A stretch of DNA of 35,106 bases from Verrucomicrobiota bacterium (GTDB lineage: Bacteria > Verrucomicrobiota > Verrucomicrobiia > Opitutales > Opitutaceae). Positions 13,141-21,466 of the stretch are shown here, piece after piece (positions within the stretch are counted from its first letter, which is position 1; each line of letters begins with the position of its first letter). The stretch is taken from positions 1 through 35,106 of the forward strand of contig JACRKC010000031.1 in NCBI GenBank assembly GCA_016235555.1. Reading direction: 5' to 3'. The notes beneath the pieces were generated by a model, which saw nothing but the letters and a program-made list of their open reading frames with translations, made no database searches and was not told the DNA's origin. The position numbers were made by a program, and so were the translations under genes.

Positions 13141-16100
13141 CTAGCCATCCATAGTGCCTGCAACAGACGCCGCCCGCCACCGCTTCAGGGCCTGGCCGGT
13201 AAGGGAGCGCCATTCCTCTTCGATCTCCACGCGGGGGCCCGCGAAAATCAGTTCGCCGCCCTCGCGTCCACCGCCCGGCCCGAGGTCGATCAGCCAGTCG
13301 GCCAGGTTGATCACGTCGAGATTGTGCTCGATGATGATCACGGTGTTGCCGGCATCGCGCAGTTTGAACAGCAGGTCCATCAGTTTCTGGATGTCGGTCC
13401 AGTGGAGGCCCGTCGTCGGCTCGTCGAGAATGTAGAGCGTCGACCCCTGCTGCCGCTTGCTGAGCTCGAGCGATAATTTCAGGCGCTGCGCTTCGCCGCC
13501 CGACAACGTCGTGGCCGATTGCCCCAGCGTCAGGTAGCCGAGCCCCACCGCCTCCAACGTCGCGAGCTTGTCCAGCACGCGCGGGATGTGGCGGAAAAGC
13601 CCGATCGCCTCGCGCACCGTCATCTCCAGCACATCCGCGATCGACTTGCCGTGAAACAGGATTTCCAGCGTCTCGCGATTGAACCGCCGCCCCGCGCAAC
13701 TCGGACACGGCGCATACGCGTCCGCCATGAACTGCATGTCCAGCTTGATCGCCCCGTCGCCCTGGCAGCGCTCGCACCGACCGCCGCGCACGTTGAATGA
13801 AAACCGGCTCGCCTTGTAGCCGCGCACCTTCGCCAACGGCACCTGCGCATAGAGATCGCGCAGCAGCGTGAGCAGGTCGACATAGGTCGCGGGGTTGGAG
13901 CGCGGACTCCGCCCGATCGGCTCTTGGTCCACCTGCACCAGCTTCTCGAAGAAATCGAGGTTCTCCACGTGGCGGTGCCGGCCCGGGACAGCCTTGGCGC
14001 CGTTGAGCTTCCGGGCCGCGGCGACGGCGAGGATGTCGTTCACCAACGTGCTCTTCCCCGAGCCGCTGACTCCCGTGACACAGCTGAGCAGACCAACCGG
14101 AAACTTCACATCGATGCCCCGCAGGTTGTTCGCCCGCGCCTCGCGCACCGTCAGCCACGCGCCGTCGGGCTCCTTCCGCTTGGCATCGCGCACCACGCTG
14201 AGCTTGCGCGCGAGGTAGGCCCCCGTCCGCGAATGCTTCGGCGGCAGCTCCATGCAGGCCGCGGGCGTCCCTTGGAACAACAACTGCCCGCCCTCCACGC
14301 CCGCCTCCGGCCCGAGTTCGACCAGCTCATCCGCCAGTCGCAACGTGTCCTCGTCGTGCTCGACGACGATCACCGTGTTACCCCGGTCGCGCAACGCGAC
14401 CAGCGTGTCCAGCAGCTTCTGGTTGTCGTGCGGATGCAGGCCGATGCTCGGTTCGTCGAGCACGTAGATCACGCCCACGAGGCCCATGCCGAGTTGCGTG
14501 GCGAGGCGCACGCGCTGCGCTTCCCCGCCGGAGAGCGTCGCGTAGTCCCGGTCGAGCGTCAGATAGCCCAGCCCCGTCTCCAGCAGAAAGTGCAGGCGCT
14601 GCTCGATGCCGTTGACCACGTCGCGCGCCGCCTCGTTCGTGGCGTGCGCCGCCACGATCTCACGCGCCACCGCGTGGGCCTGGCCGATGTCGAGCGACAT
14701 GAATTCTGGAAAGGTGAGGTCGGGCCAGTCTTTGACTGGCCCATTCGTCAGCGAAGCAATGTTCGCGGGCCGGTCGGAGACCGGCCCTACTTTGACCGCG
14801 CCGCTCCGCGCGTTCAAACGCGTGCCGTGACACTCCGGGCACTCGCCGCTCACCATGAACGTCGTCAACCGCGCCCGGAATCCGTCGCTATCGGTGTAAC
14901 GAAAACTCTCCTCGAGATCGGCCACGACGCCGGCAAACGGCATCGCCTTCGCCTCGCGCATCCGCCGCAGCTTGAAGGCAAACTGCCGCTCCCCCGCTCC
15001 GAACAAAATCGCGTGCCGCGTCTCCTCGGACAGCTCCTTCCACGGCACGTCGGGATCGAACGGCAGTTGCTCCGCGAGCTGCTTGAGCAGCGCGTTGTGT
15101 TTGATGATGAGATTTTTTCCGCCGATGCGCCACGGCTTCAGCGCCCCCTCGCGCACGCTTTTTTCCGGGTCGGGCACGAGGAAGTCCGGCACGAACCGCA
15201 ACTTCCGCCCCAGCCCGTCGCACGTCGGGCACGCACCCTCGCGGTGCGAAAACGAAAAGTGCCGCGCGCTCAGTTTCTCGAACACCTCGCCGCACCCCTC
15301 GCAGGCGAGCGACTGACTGAGCGACACTTCGCGCCACTCCCCGGTCGGTGGGGCTGGCTCTCCGAGCCGGCCTGGGCTGGCGGTTTCGGAACTGGAACTC
15401 AGGCCCGCTCGGAGAGCGGGTCCCACCTTCTGCGCCAGCACGACCGCCCGGTCCTTCCCCTCGCGAAACGCCAGCTCGAGCGAGTCCGCCAGCCGCGTCC
15501 GCTGGTCCGCCGTCGCCACCAACCGGTCCACGACCAGCTCCACCACGATCTCCCTCACGCCGGCGCCCGTCGGGATGAGCTTCGGCTCGTCGAGATTTTT
15601 CACCTCGCCGTCCAGCCGCACGCGCTGGAAGCCCCGCTGGCGCAGCCGCGGCAGCTCGTCGCGCAGCACGCTTGGCTTCGCCCGCATGAACGGCGCCAGC
15701 AGCATCACCCGCTCCCCCGCGCACTCGGTCAGCACGCGTTGCACATTGTCGTCGAGCGAGCGCTGCAGCACCCGTCCGCCATCCTTCGGGCAGCGCTGTT
15801 CGCCGACGAGCGCCCACAGCAGCTGCGCGTAGTCCGCGATCTCCGTCGCCGTCGCGATCGTCGACCGCGGCCCGCCCGCCCCGGTCCGCTGCTCGATGGC
15901 GAGCACCGGCGAGAGTCCGTGGATGAAGTCCACGTCCGGTCGCTTCAACTGGTCGAGCACCTGCCGGGCCTGCGCCGACAGGCTCTCCATGTATTTCCGG
16001 TAGCCCTCGGCGTAGATCGTGTCGAACGCCAGCGACGACTTGCCCGAGCCACTCGGCCCGGTGATCACCACCAGCTTCCCGCGCGGGAGCCGCACCTCGA

Positions 16101-16158
16101 GATTCTTCAAGTTGTGCTCGCGCGCGCCTTTGACGTGGATGTGGGTCGCAGCCTGCAT
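13141..16158 (-). CDS. uvrA: UvrA-type excinuclease ABC subunit A carrying two in-frame REPIN insertions
   Basis: A 1005-residue protein from ATG 16156-16158; the GTG five codons upstream is less likely. UvrA finds bulky DNA lesions with UvrB in nucleotide excision repair. Visible in order: Walker [10 protein letters not shown] (about 34-42), zinc module CEGCG...CPTC, ABC signature [15 protein letters not shown] with DEPSIGLH, second Walker [10 protein letters not shown] (about 696), the insertion-free zinc module CERCQGDG...CPSC, second signature [11 protein letters not shown] and DEPTTGLH. The protein is longer than the usual 940 or so residues. About 51 extra residues come from two repeats at 15347-15427 (residues about 245-271) and 14719-14790 (457-480), both in phase. 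The segment after the first Walker domain reads [18 protein letters not shown] rather than the usual STVGTVTEIYDYLRLLFA, so a paralogue of the housekeeping UvrA is possible. Confidence 0.92.
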   Translation of the reverse strand: MQAATHIHVKGAREHNLKNLEVRLPRGKLVVITGPSGSGKSSLAFDTIYAEGYRKYMESLSAQARQVLDQLKRPDVDFIHGLSPVLAIEQRTGAGGPRSTIATATEIADYAQLLWALVGEQRCPKDGGRVLQRSLDDNVQRVLTECAGERVMLLAPFMRAKPSVLRDELPRLRQRGFQRVRLDGEVKNLDEPKLIPTGAGVREIVVELVVDRLVATADQRTRLADSLELAFREGKDRAVVLAQKVGPALRAGLSSSSETASPGRLGEPAPPTGEWREVSLSQSLACEGCGEVFEKLSARHFSFSHREGACPTCDGLGRKLRFVPDFLVPDPEKSVREGALKPWRIGGKNLIIKHNALLKQLAEQLPFDPDVPWKELSEETRHAILFGAGERQFAFKLRRMREAKAMPFAGVVADLEESFRYTDSDGFRARLTTFMVSGECPECHGTRLNARSGAVKVGPVSDRPANIASLTNGPVKDWPDLTFPEFMSLDIGQAHAVAREIVAAHATNEAARDVVNGIEQRLHFLLETGLGYLTLDRDYATLSGGEAQRVRLATQLGMGLVGVIYVLDEPSIGLHPHDNQKLLDTLVALRDRGNTVIVVEHDEDTLRLADELVELGPEAGVEGGQLLFQGTPAACMELPPKHSRTGAYLARKLSVVRDAKRKEPDGAWLTVREARANNLRGIDVKFPVGLLSCVTGVSGSGKSTLVNDILAVAAARKLNGAKAVPGRHRHVENLDFFEKLVQVDQEPIGRSPRSNPATYVDLLTLLRDLYAQVPLAKVRGYKASRFSFNVRGGRCERCQGDGAIKLDMQFMADAYAPCPSCAGRRFNRETLEILFHGKSIADVLEMTVREAIGLFRHIPRVLDKLATLEAVGLGYLTLGQSATTLSGGEAQRLKLSLELSKRQQGSTLYILDEPTTGLHWTDIQKLMDLLFKLRDAGNTVIIIEHNLDVINLADWLIDLGPGGGREGGELIFAGPRVEIEEEWRSLTGQALKRWRAASVAGTMDG
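14719..14790. repeat. REPIN inside uvrA, GTAGGGCCGGTCTC family
   Basis: Arms 14719-14742 and 14767-14790 are inverted GTMGGGCC hairpins, 72 bases in all, exactly 24 codons. On the coding (minus) strand it starts on a codon boundary as GTA GGG CCG and encodes [20 protein letters not shown] and four more residues without a stop. A single copy of the same family follows rpmA at 32174. Confidence 0.8.
15347..15427. repeat. REPIN inside uvrA, GTGGG-CCGCTCTCC family
   Basis: Arms 15348-15372 and 15402-15426 are inverted copies matching at 21 of 25 positions. One pair of differences (C..G versus G..C) is a compensated change in the arm hairpin. Bounded by GG/CC it spans 81 bases. On the coding strand it begins GTG GGA CCC and encodes a Ser/Gly/Pro-rich stretch that replaces nothing essential. 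Confidence 0.75.
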
Positions 16159-16399
16159 GCGTGAAACTGGCACCTTACCGAAATGCCCGCCGCGTCAAAT
16201 CGCGAAACGCACGCCATTTCCATCCCTCCGACCACCCCGTTGCGCACTTCTTGTCCGTCTCATGCGCATCGCATATTCATTCTTGCGCCGTTTTTCCCGG
16301 CGCAGTTTCCTCTTCCCCGCCACAAAACCCCCTTGTGTCGCGCCATTCCACCCCTGCCAACCGACCTCCCGTTCGTGGGCGTCGCTGGATCCAAACCTC
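16159..16399. promoter_or_regulatory. Divergent promoter region between uvrA and the DUF1302 gene
   Basis: About 240 bases with no repeat element, unlike most gaps here. It should hold promoters for uvrA (leftward) and the envelope gene set (rightward). A weak TTGTCC...CATATT pair lies near 16249-16275, and a small hairpin (GCGCCG at 16285-16290 with CGGCGC at 16298-16303) follows it. No convincing SOS-box dyad was seen. The assignment rests mainly on gene layout. Confidence 0.4.
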
Positions 16400-18379
16400 A
16401 TGAAACTGTCCTCGCTCCCCTCCGCCGCCCCCCGGCTTTGCCGCGCGGCCTTCGCCGCCAGCCTCGGGCTGGCCATGCTCGCGCCGCGTTCGGACGCGAT
16501 CCCGTTCACGCTCGGTGACGTCAAGGGCAGCTTCGACACCACCCTGTCGATCGGCGGCCTTTACCGCCTCAACGACCCCAGCAGCTCGAACTACGGCGTC
16601 ACCAATTCATTCAACCGCGTCCCCGGCCTGCTCAACTCCGTCAACACCGACGACGGCAACCTCAACTACGGCAAAGGTTGGGTCTCCCAAGTTTTCAAAG
16701 GCTCCCACGACCTCGAGCTGAAATACGGCGACTTCGGCGCGCTCATCCGCGGCTACTGGTTCGTCGACACCAAGAGCGACGAAACCCTCCGCACGCCCCT
16801 CTCCGACCAGGCCAAGGACCGCGTCACCCAAGGCGCCGAGTGGCTCGACATGTATGCCCGCGGCAAGTTCACCGTCGCCGACGGTATCCCCCTCGACCTC
16901 CGCATCGGCCGTCAGGTCCTCAGCCTCGGCGAAAGCACCTTCATCCCCAACGGCATCAACGTCGTCAACTCGGCCGACCTCTCCAAGCTCCGCGTGCCCG
17001 GCTCCGAACTCAAGGAAGCCCTCCTCCCGGTCAACATGGTCAAGGCCTCCATCGGCCTCTCCAAGAACGTCACCGTCGAACCTTTCTGGCTCCTCGAGTT
17101 CCGCCGCAACGAACTCGAGCCCGCCGGCACTTATTTTTCGACCAACGACTTCGCGACCCGCGGCGGCAGCCAGGTGCTCCTCGGCTTCGGCACCCTCGCC
17201 GACACCGGTCCGCTCGGCGGCGTATCCCGCACCAACGACCGCGACGCCGCCAACTTCAACCAATACGGCCTCGCCACCCGCGTCCTTGCCCCGGCGCTCA
17301 ACAACACCGAGTTCGGCTTCTACTACGCCCGCTACAACAGCCGCTCGCCCGTCATCAGCGCACGCACCCCCACCTCGCCGATCAACACCGACCTCAGCGG
17401 CCCGCTCACCGCCGCTTTCATCCGTGGCGGCGTCCCCGCCGCCCAAGCCGGCCCGCAGGCCGCCGCCATCTGGGCCATGATCGTCAAATCCCAGCTCGCC
17501 CCCCAGACCCTGACCCCAGTCGAGATCGCCACCCTGCAGTCCGCCCCCGTGCAGGCCGCCATCGCCGGCGCCCGCTCCATCGCGCTGCTCACCGCCGCCG
17601 CCACCGGCCGCTACTTCACCGAGTTCCCCGAGGGCCTCAACCTGTTCGGCGCCAGCTTCAACACGTCTCTCGGCGCCACCGGCATCTCGTGGCAGGGTGA
17701 AATCTCCCTGAAGAACGACGTCCCGCTCCAAGTCGACGACGTCGAACTCCTCTTCGCCACCCTCTCCTCGCTCACCAATTCCACCGGCTCCGCCTTCGGC
17801 ACCGCCAACCAGATCGGCAACTTCCTCGGCCAGCTCAACAAGGAGATCAGCGGTTTCCGCCGCCATCGCGTCTGGACCGCCCAGAGCACCCTCACCAAGG
17901 TCTTTGGCCCCGTCCTCGGCTCACAACAATTCACGCTGCTCGGCGAGGTCGGCGGCGTCTGGGCCAACCTCCCCGGCAAGGACGTGCTCCGCTACGACGG
18001 CTCCGGCACCTTCACCAGCGGCAGCGCCGCCAACATGCTGATCACGCCCTTCCCGACGATCCCGGCCACGTCCACCGACGCCTTCGCCGACAAATTCTCC
18101 TGGGGCTACCAGCTCCTCGGCCGCCTCGATTACAACAACGTCTTCCCCAACGTGAACATGGCGCCCTCGCTCGCCTTCACCCACGACGTCAGCGGCAACA
18201 CTCCGCTCCCGCTCGGCAACTACATCAAGGGCCGCAAGAGCGTGAACGTCGCCGTCGAGTTCACCTACCGCAACGCCTGGTCGCTCGAGCTCCGCTACGT
18301 CAACTTCACCGGCGCCGGCCGCTACAACCTCCTCGCCGACCGCGACTACTTCGCGACCACCGTGAAATACTCGTTCTGA
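16400..18379 (+). CDS. DUF1302 family outer-membrane protein
   Basis: A 659-residue protein. ATG 16400 is chosen over an upstream frame because it opens a signal peptide (RAAFAASLGLAMLAPRSDA) followed by the typical DUF1302 start IPFTLGDVKGSFDTTLSIGG. Further landmarks are GYWFVDTKSD, LDLRIGRQVLSLGESTFIPNGINVVN and a C-terminal strand ending in Phe (FATTVKYSF), consistent with a beta-barrel inserted in the outer membrane. Family members are regularly encoded beside DUF1329, YCF48-like and RND/MMPL proteins, as here, which suggests an envelope transport or lipid-handling apparatus. Biochemical function is not established to my knowledge. A two-armed repeat at 18408-18502 follows. Confidence 0.87.
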   Translation: MKLSSLPSAAPRLCRAAFAASLGLAMLAPRSDAIPFTLGDVKGSFDTTLSIGGLYRLNDPSSSNYGVTNSFNRVPGLLNSVNTDDGNLNYGKGWVSQVFKGSHDLELKYGDFGALIRGYWFVDTKSDETLRTPLSDQAKDRVTQGAEWLDMYARGKFTVADGIPLDLRIGRQVLSLGESTFIPNGINVVNSADLSKLRVPGSELKEALLPVNMVKASIGLSKNVTVEPFWLLEFRRNELEPAGTYFSTNDFATRGGSQVLLGFGTLADTGPLGGVSRTNDRDAANFNQYGLATRVLAPALNNTEFGFYYARYNSRSPVISARTPTSPINTDLSGPLTAAFIRGGVPAAQAGPQAAAIWAMIVKSQLAPQTLTPVEIATLQSAPVQAAIAGARSIALLTAAATGRYFTEFPEGLNLFGASFNTSLGATGISWQGEISLKNDVPLQVDDVELLFATLSSLTNSTGSAFGTANQIGNFLGQLNKEISGFRRHRVWTAQSTLTKVFGPVLGSQQFTLLGEVGGVWANLPGKDVLRYDGSGTFTSGSAANMLITPFPTIPATSTDAFADKFSWGYQLLGRLDYNNVFPNVNMAPSLAFTHDVSGNTPLPLGNYIKGRKSVNVAVEFTYRNAWSLELRYVNFTGAGRYNLLADRDYFATTVKYSF

Positions 18380-18407
18380 TCCCCGCCATTTCCGCCCACC
18401 CGATGCA

Positions 18408-18502
18408 GTCATTCTGAGCGCAGCGAAGAATCCAATTTGGAGATCCGCACCACCTGAGCGCCGCGCACCTCCCGCTGGATTCTTCGCTCCGCTCGGAATG
18501 AC
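18408..18502. repeat. REPIN-like pair, GTCATTCTGAGCGCAGCGAAG family
   Basis: Arms 18408-18434 and 18476-18502 are inverted copies matching at 25 of 27 positions. A lone, diverged copy is at 19929-19955. This sequence type is widespread in several phyla. It fills the gap between the DUF1302 and DUF1329 genes. Confidence 0.8.
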
Positions 18503-18530
18503 ACGCCCAAAAAGAATCTTACGCACGCCC

Positions 18531-19892
18531 ATGAAACACCTTTCGCGCCTCGCCATTTTCTGCCTCCTGCCTCCCGCCTCCTGCCTCCTTTCCGCCGCCG
18601 TCCCCGAATCCGAGGCCGCCCGCCTCGGCAAGGATCTCACCCCCCTCGGCGCGCAGGCCGCCGCCAATGCCGACGGCACCATCCCCGCGTGGAACGGCGG
18701 CATCATGACCCCGCCCGCCGGCTACAAAACCGGCCAGCACCACCCCGATCCATTCGCGTCCGACCAGCCCCTCTACACCGTCACCCCCGGCAACGCCGCC
18801 CAATACGAAGCGAAACTCACGCCCGGCACCCTCGCCGTGCTCAAGGCCTACGCCGACTACAAGCTCGTCGTCTACCCCACGCGCCGCAGCGCCGCCAATC
18901 CCCAGCGCGTCTACGACGCCACCCGCAAGATCGCCACGAGCGCCAAGCTCGTCGAAGGCGGCAACGGCTTTTCCGGCGCCATCGTCGGCGCGCCGTTCCC
19001 GATCCCGCAAAGCGGCCTCGAAGTCGTCTGGAACCACCTCACCCGCTACCGCGGCATCGCCGCCATCCGCCACGCCGGCCAGGCCGCCGTCGAACGCGGC
19101 GGCGGTTACCAACTCGTGCAGTTCGAGGACGAATTCCTCTTCAACTACACCCGCACCGACATGACCGCCGCCGAACTCGAGAAGGACAACACCCTCATCT
19201 TCTTCAAACAGGCCGTCATCTCCCCCGCCCGCCTCGCCGGCACCATCCTCATCGCCCAGGAGACGATGGATCAGGTCAAGGAACCCCGCCGTGCGTGGGT
19301 TTACAACGCCGGCCGCCGCCGCGTCACCCGCGCCCCCCAGGTCGCCTATGACAATCCCGGCACCGCTGCCGACGGCCAGCGCACCTCCGATCAGTTCGAC
19401 ATGTTTAACGGCGCCCCCGACCGCTACGAGTGGAAGCTCGTCGGCAAAAAAGAGATGATCGTCCCCTACAACTCCTACCGTCTCCACAGCAACAAGGTGA
19501 AATACGCCGACATCCTGAAGCCCCTCCACATCAACCAGGACCTCGCCCGCTACGAGTTGCACCGCGTCTGGGTCGTCGAAGGCACGCTCAAGAGCGGCAC
19601 CTCCCACCTCTACGCCCGCCGCACCTTCTTCGTCGACGAAGACTCCTGGCAGATCGTCGCCGCCGACCAATACGACGCCCAGGGCAAAATCTGGCGCGTG
19701 TCCGAGGCCCACTGCATCCAGTATTACGACGCGGGCATTTTCTGGAGCACGCTCGAAGTCCACACCGACCTCCAAAACGGCCGCTACCTCGCCTTCGGCC
19801 TCGATAACGAGACCGCGATGTATGACTTCAACATCAAGCGCACTCCGGCCGACTACACCCCCGACTCCCTCCGCCGCGACGGCGTGCGCTGA
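18531..19892 (+). CDS. DUF1329 family periplasmic/outer-membrane-associated protein
   Basis: A 453-residue protein from ATG 18531 (a frame from 18498 lies inside the repeat arm and is rejected). It has an N-terminal signal sequence (LAIFCLLPPASCLLSAA); the Cys is in a poor lipobox, so lipoprotein status is unclear. The mature start, in which RLGKDLTPLGAQAAANADG is followed by TIPAWNGG, is diagnostic of DUF1329. Later landmarks include YDNPGTAADGQRTSDQFDMF, APDRYEWKLVGKKEM and HLYARRTFFVDEDSWQI. The beta-rich C-terminal half resembles LolA/LppX-like outer-membrane lipid-carrier folds, a comparison made from memory. It probably works with the DUF1302 protein and the RND transporter encoded alongside. 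Confidence 0.88.
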   Translation: MKHLSRLAIFCLLPPASCLLSAAVPESEAARLGKDLTPLGAQAAANADGTIPAWNGGIMTPPAGYKTGQHHPDPFASDQPLYTVTPGNAAQYEAKLTPGTLAVLKAYADYKLVVYPTRRSAANPQRVYDATRKIATSAKLVEGGNGFSGAIVGAPFPIPQSGLEVVWNHLTRYRGIAAIRHAGQAAVERGGGYQLVQFEDEFLFNYTRTDMTAAELEKDNTLIFFKQAVISPARLAGTILIAQETMDQVKEPRRAWVYNAGRRRVTRAPQVAYDNPGTAADGQRTSDQFDMFNGAPDRYEWKLVGKKEMIVPYNSYRLHSNKVKYADILKPLHINQDLARYELHRVWVVEGTLKSGTSHLYARRTFFVDEDSWQIVAADQYDAQGKIWRVSEAHCIQYYDAGIFWSTLEVHTDLQNGRYLAFGLDNETAMYDFNIKRTPADYTPDSLRRDGVR

Positions 19893-19894
19893 AG

Positions 19895-19928
19895 GTAGGG
19901 CGCGTTATCCCTGACGCGCCGTTTTTTT
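19895..19928 (+). terminator. REP hairpin with T-run after the DUF1329 gene
   Basis: A GTAG head (19895-19898), stem GGCGCGT (19899-19905) with ACGCGCC (19914-19920), then GTTTTTTT. Shape and position, three bases after the stop codon, fit a rho-independent terminator built from a REP element. Confidence 0.65.
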
Positions 19929-19955
19929 GTCTTTCTGAGCGCAGCGAAGCATCCA
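19929..19955. repeat. Lone arm of the GTCATTCTGAGCG repeat
   Basis: One diverged forward copy (GTCTTTCTGAGCGCAGCGAA...) without its inverted partner, just downstream of the terminator. Confidence 0.65.
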
Positions 19956-19975
19956 CCGCGCATCCGCACCGCGCC

Positions 19976-21175
19976 ATGCGACTCGATTTTCTCCTCTGCG
20001 TTTTCGCCACCCGGTGCCGGAGTCACGCCGGCGAAACGATCGGATCAAGGTGGAGCGCGTTGCCCCCAACGCGCTTTCCGGAGTCCCGTCGTAGCCCGAG
20101 CCGGAACCATGCAGTCGGACTCACGCTCACGCGAAACCGCGCCGTGCCGTGGTGGAACGCGTTGACCCCAACGCGCTTTCGCGACCCACGCCGTGGTCCG
20201 AGCGCGTTACGGTCAACGCGCTCCCCCGCAGAGCGCCGCGTCCGCCTCCGCGCGCTGGCCGCCGTCCTCACCCTCTGCCTCCTGCCTTCCACCTCCGGCC
20301 TCCTACCTGTCGTGGCCGCTGCCGCCGATGTCACCCCGCGCATGCTCCTCCTCGACGGCGCCGTCGTCGGGCCGGACCTCGTCGTCGTCGGCGAACGCGG
20401 CACCATTCTCCGCTCCGGCGATCAGGCGCAGACCTGGCAGGCTGTCGCCTCGACCACCCACGCCACGCTCACGGCGGTCACCTTCGCACCCGACGCCAGA
20501 CACGGCTGGGCCGTCGGCCACGACGCCCTGATTCTCGCGACCGCCGACGGCGGCCGCACGTGGGCGAAATCCTGGCAGGGCGAATCCCTCGCCGATTCCC
20601 TGCTCGACGTGCTCGCGATCGACGAACGCCGCGTCCTCGCGGTCGGCGCCTACAATCTCTGCCTCGCGACCGACGATGGCGGCAAGACCTGGACCCGCCG
20701 CAAAATCCTCGACGAGGACTACCACCTCAATCGCCTCTCCCGCGGCCCCACCGACACCTTCTACCTCGCCGGCGAACACGGCACGCTCCTCCGCTCGAAG
20801 GACCAGGGCGCGACCTGGACCCGCATCGCCACCACCTACGACGGCTCCTTCTACGGCATCCTCCCCTACGCGCGCACCCTCCTCCTCGCGCACGGTCTGC
20901 GCGGCCGCGCCTTCCGGTCCACCGACGACGGTGAAACGTGGAAACCCATCGACGTCGCCGTGCCCGTCCTCCTGCCCACCGCCGTCCGCCTGAAAAGCGG
21001 CACCATCATCCTCGCCGGCCAGTCCCGCGCGCTGTGGATCAGCCGCGACAACGGCAACACCTACACGGATTGGCCCGTAAGCCTCACCACCGCCATCGCC
21101 GAACTCCTCGAACTCGCCGACGGCCGCATCCTCGCCCTCGGCGAAGCCGGCGTGACCATCCTGCCAAAACCATGA
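19976..21175 (+). CDS. YCF48/Hcf136-like beta-propeller protein of the DUF1302-DUF1329-RND set
   Basis: A 399-residue open frame. From about residue 120 it is a repeat propeller with Asp-box-like turns (SGDQAQTW, TADGGRTW, TDDGGKTW, SKDQGATW, STDDGETW, SRDNGNTY), the pattern of YCF48/photosystem-assembly-type proteins. It has a signal-peptide-like segment at about residues 87-117 (LRALAAVLTLCLLPSTSGLLPVVAAAA). The first 85 residues are largely translated from three tandem GTGGAGCGCGTTG repeats, so the true start is uncertain. ATG 19976 is kept as the only ATG in frame before the signal; GTG 20144 is an alternative. Homologues are encoded between DUF1329 and RND genes in other bacteria and may act as periplasmic accessory factors. 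Confidence 0.75.
   Translation: MRLDFLLCVFATRCRSHAGETIGSRWSALPPTRFPESRRSPSRNHAVGLTLTRNRAVPWWNALTPTRFRDPRRGPSALRSTRSPAERRVRLRALAAVLTLCLLPSTSGLLPVVAAAADVTPRMLLLDGAVVGPDLVVVGERGTILRSGDQAQTWQAVASTTHATLTAVTFAPDARHGWAVGHDALILATADGGRTWAKSWQGESLADSLLDVLAIDERRVLAVGAYNLCLATDDGGKTWTRRKILDEDYHLNRLSRGPTDTFYLAGEHGTLLRSKDQGATWTRIATTYDGSFYGILPYARTLLLAHGLRGRAFRSTDDGETWKPIDVAVPVLLPTAVRLKSGTIILAGQSRALWISRDNGNTYTDWPVSLTTAIAELLELADGRILALGEAGVTILPKP
20050..20222. repeat. Three tandem REPs, GTGGAGCGCGTTG family, in the 5' part of the YCF48 gene
   Basis: Copies at 20050-20075, 20152-20177 and 20193-20222, each with a CGCGTTG/CAACGCG-type hairpin. The spacer sequence GAGCCGGAACC...TG.AGT near 20099 is shared with 34984-35000, so the repeats belong to a longer composite element. 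Confidence 0.75.
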
Positions 21176-21198
21176 CGCCCGTGCCGCCCGCCGCCAAG

Positions 21199-21452
21199 GT
21201 GGAGCGCGTTGCCCCCAACACGCTTTCAGGATCTCCGCTCTCGCTCGCGCGTGCCGCGTTGCACGCGACTTCTCTGCAGCGTGGTAGCAGCCGAGGTAAC
21301 GAGGCTGGCCGCACCACGCCACGGGAAGTTTGTCACCTATTGGGTGACAAACCCTCGATCCGGCCTCCTCATGTCGGCCGCTACACTCGCTCGCAAGACT
21401 CAACCAGGATGTTTGCGCCCGCCCCGGCGCGTTGAGGGCAACGCGCACCACC
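21199..21452. repeat. Nested repeats upstream of the RND gene: outer GTGGAGCGCGTTG arms around an inner pair
   Basis: The outer forward arm 21199-21224 and outer reverse arm 21426-21452 enclose an inner inverted pair of the GTAGCRGCCGAGGT family (21284-21308 and 21361-21384). The inner loop holds the operator-like dyad at 21328-21352. This 291-base gap between the YCF48 and RND genes otherwise shows no gene. Confidence 0.65.
21328..21352. promoter_or_regulatory. Operator-like dyad O4 upstream of the RND transporter
   Basis: Arms GTTTGTCACCTA (21328-21339) and TGGGTGACAAAC (21341-21352) match at 11 of 12 positions around one base. The core is the same as in the three dyads beside the GntR/LacI-type regulator about 12 kb away. 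It lies 115 bases before the transporter ATG, inside the loop of a repeat pair. Confidence 0.5.
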
Positions 21453-21466
21453 TCGCCCTCCCCGCC

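Noticed and set aside
13924-16164. A 746-residue open frame on the plus strand
   Set aside because: It is antisense to uvrA, Arg/His-rich, with no recognisable family; uvrA motifs on the other strand are unambiguous.
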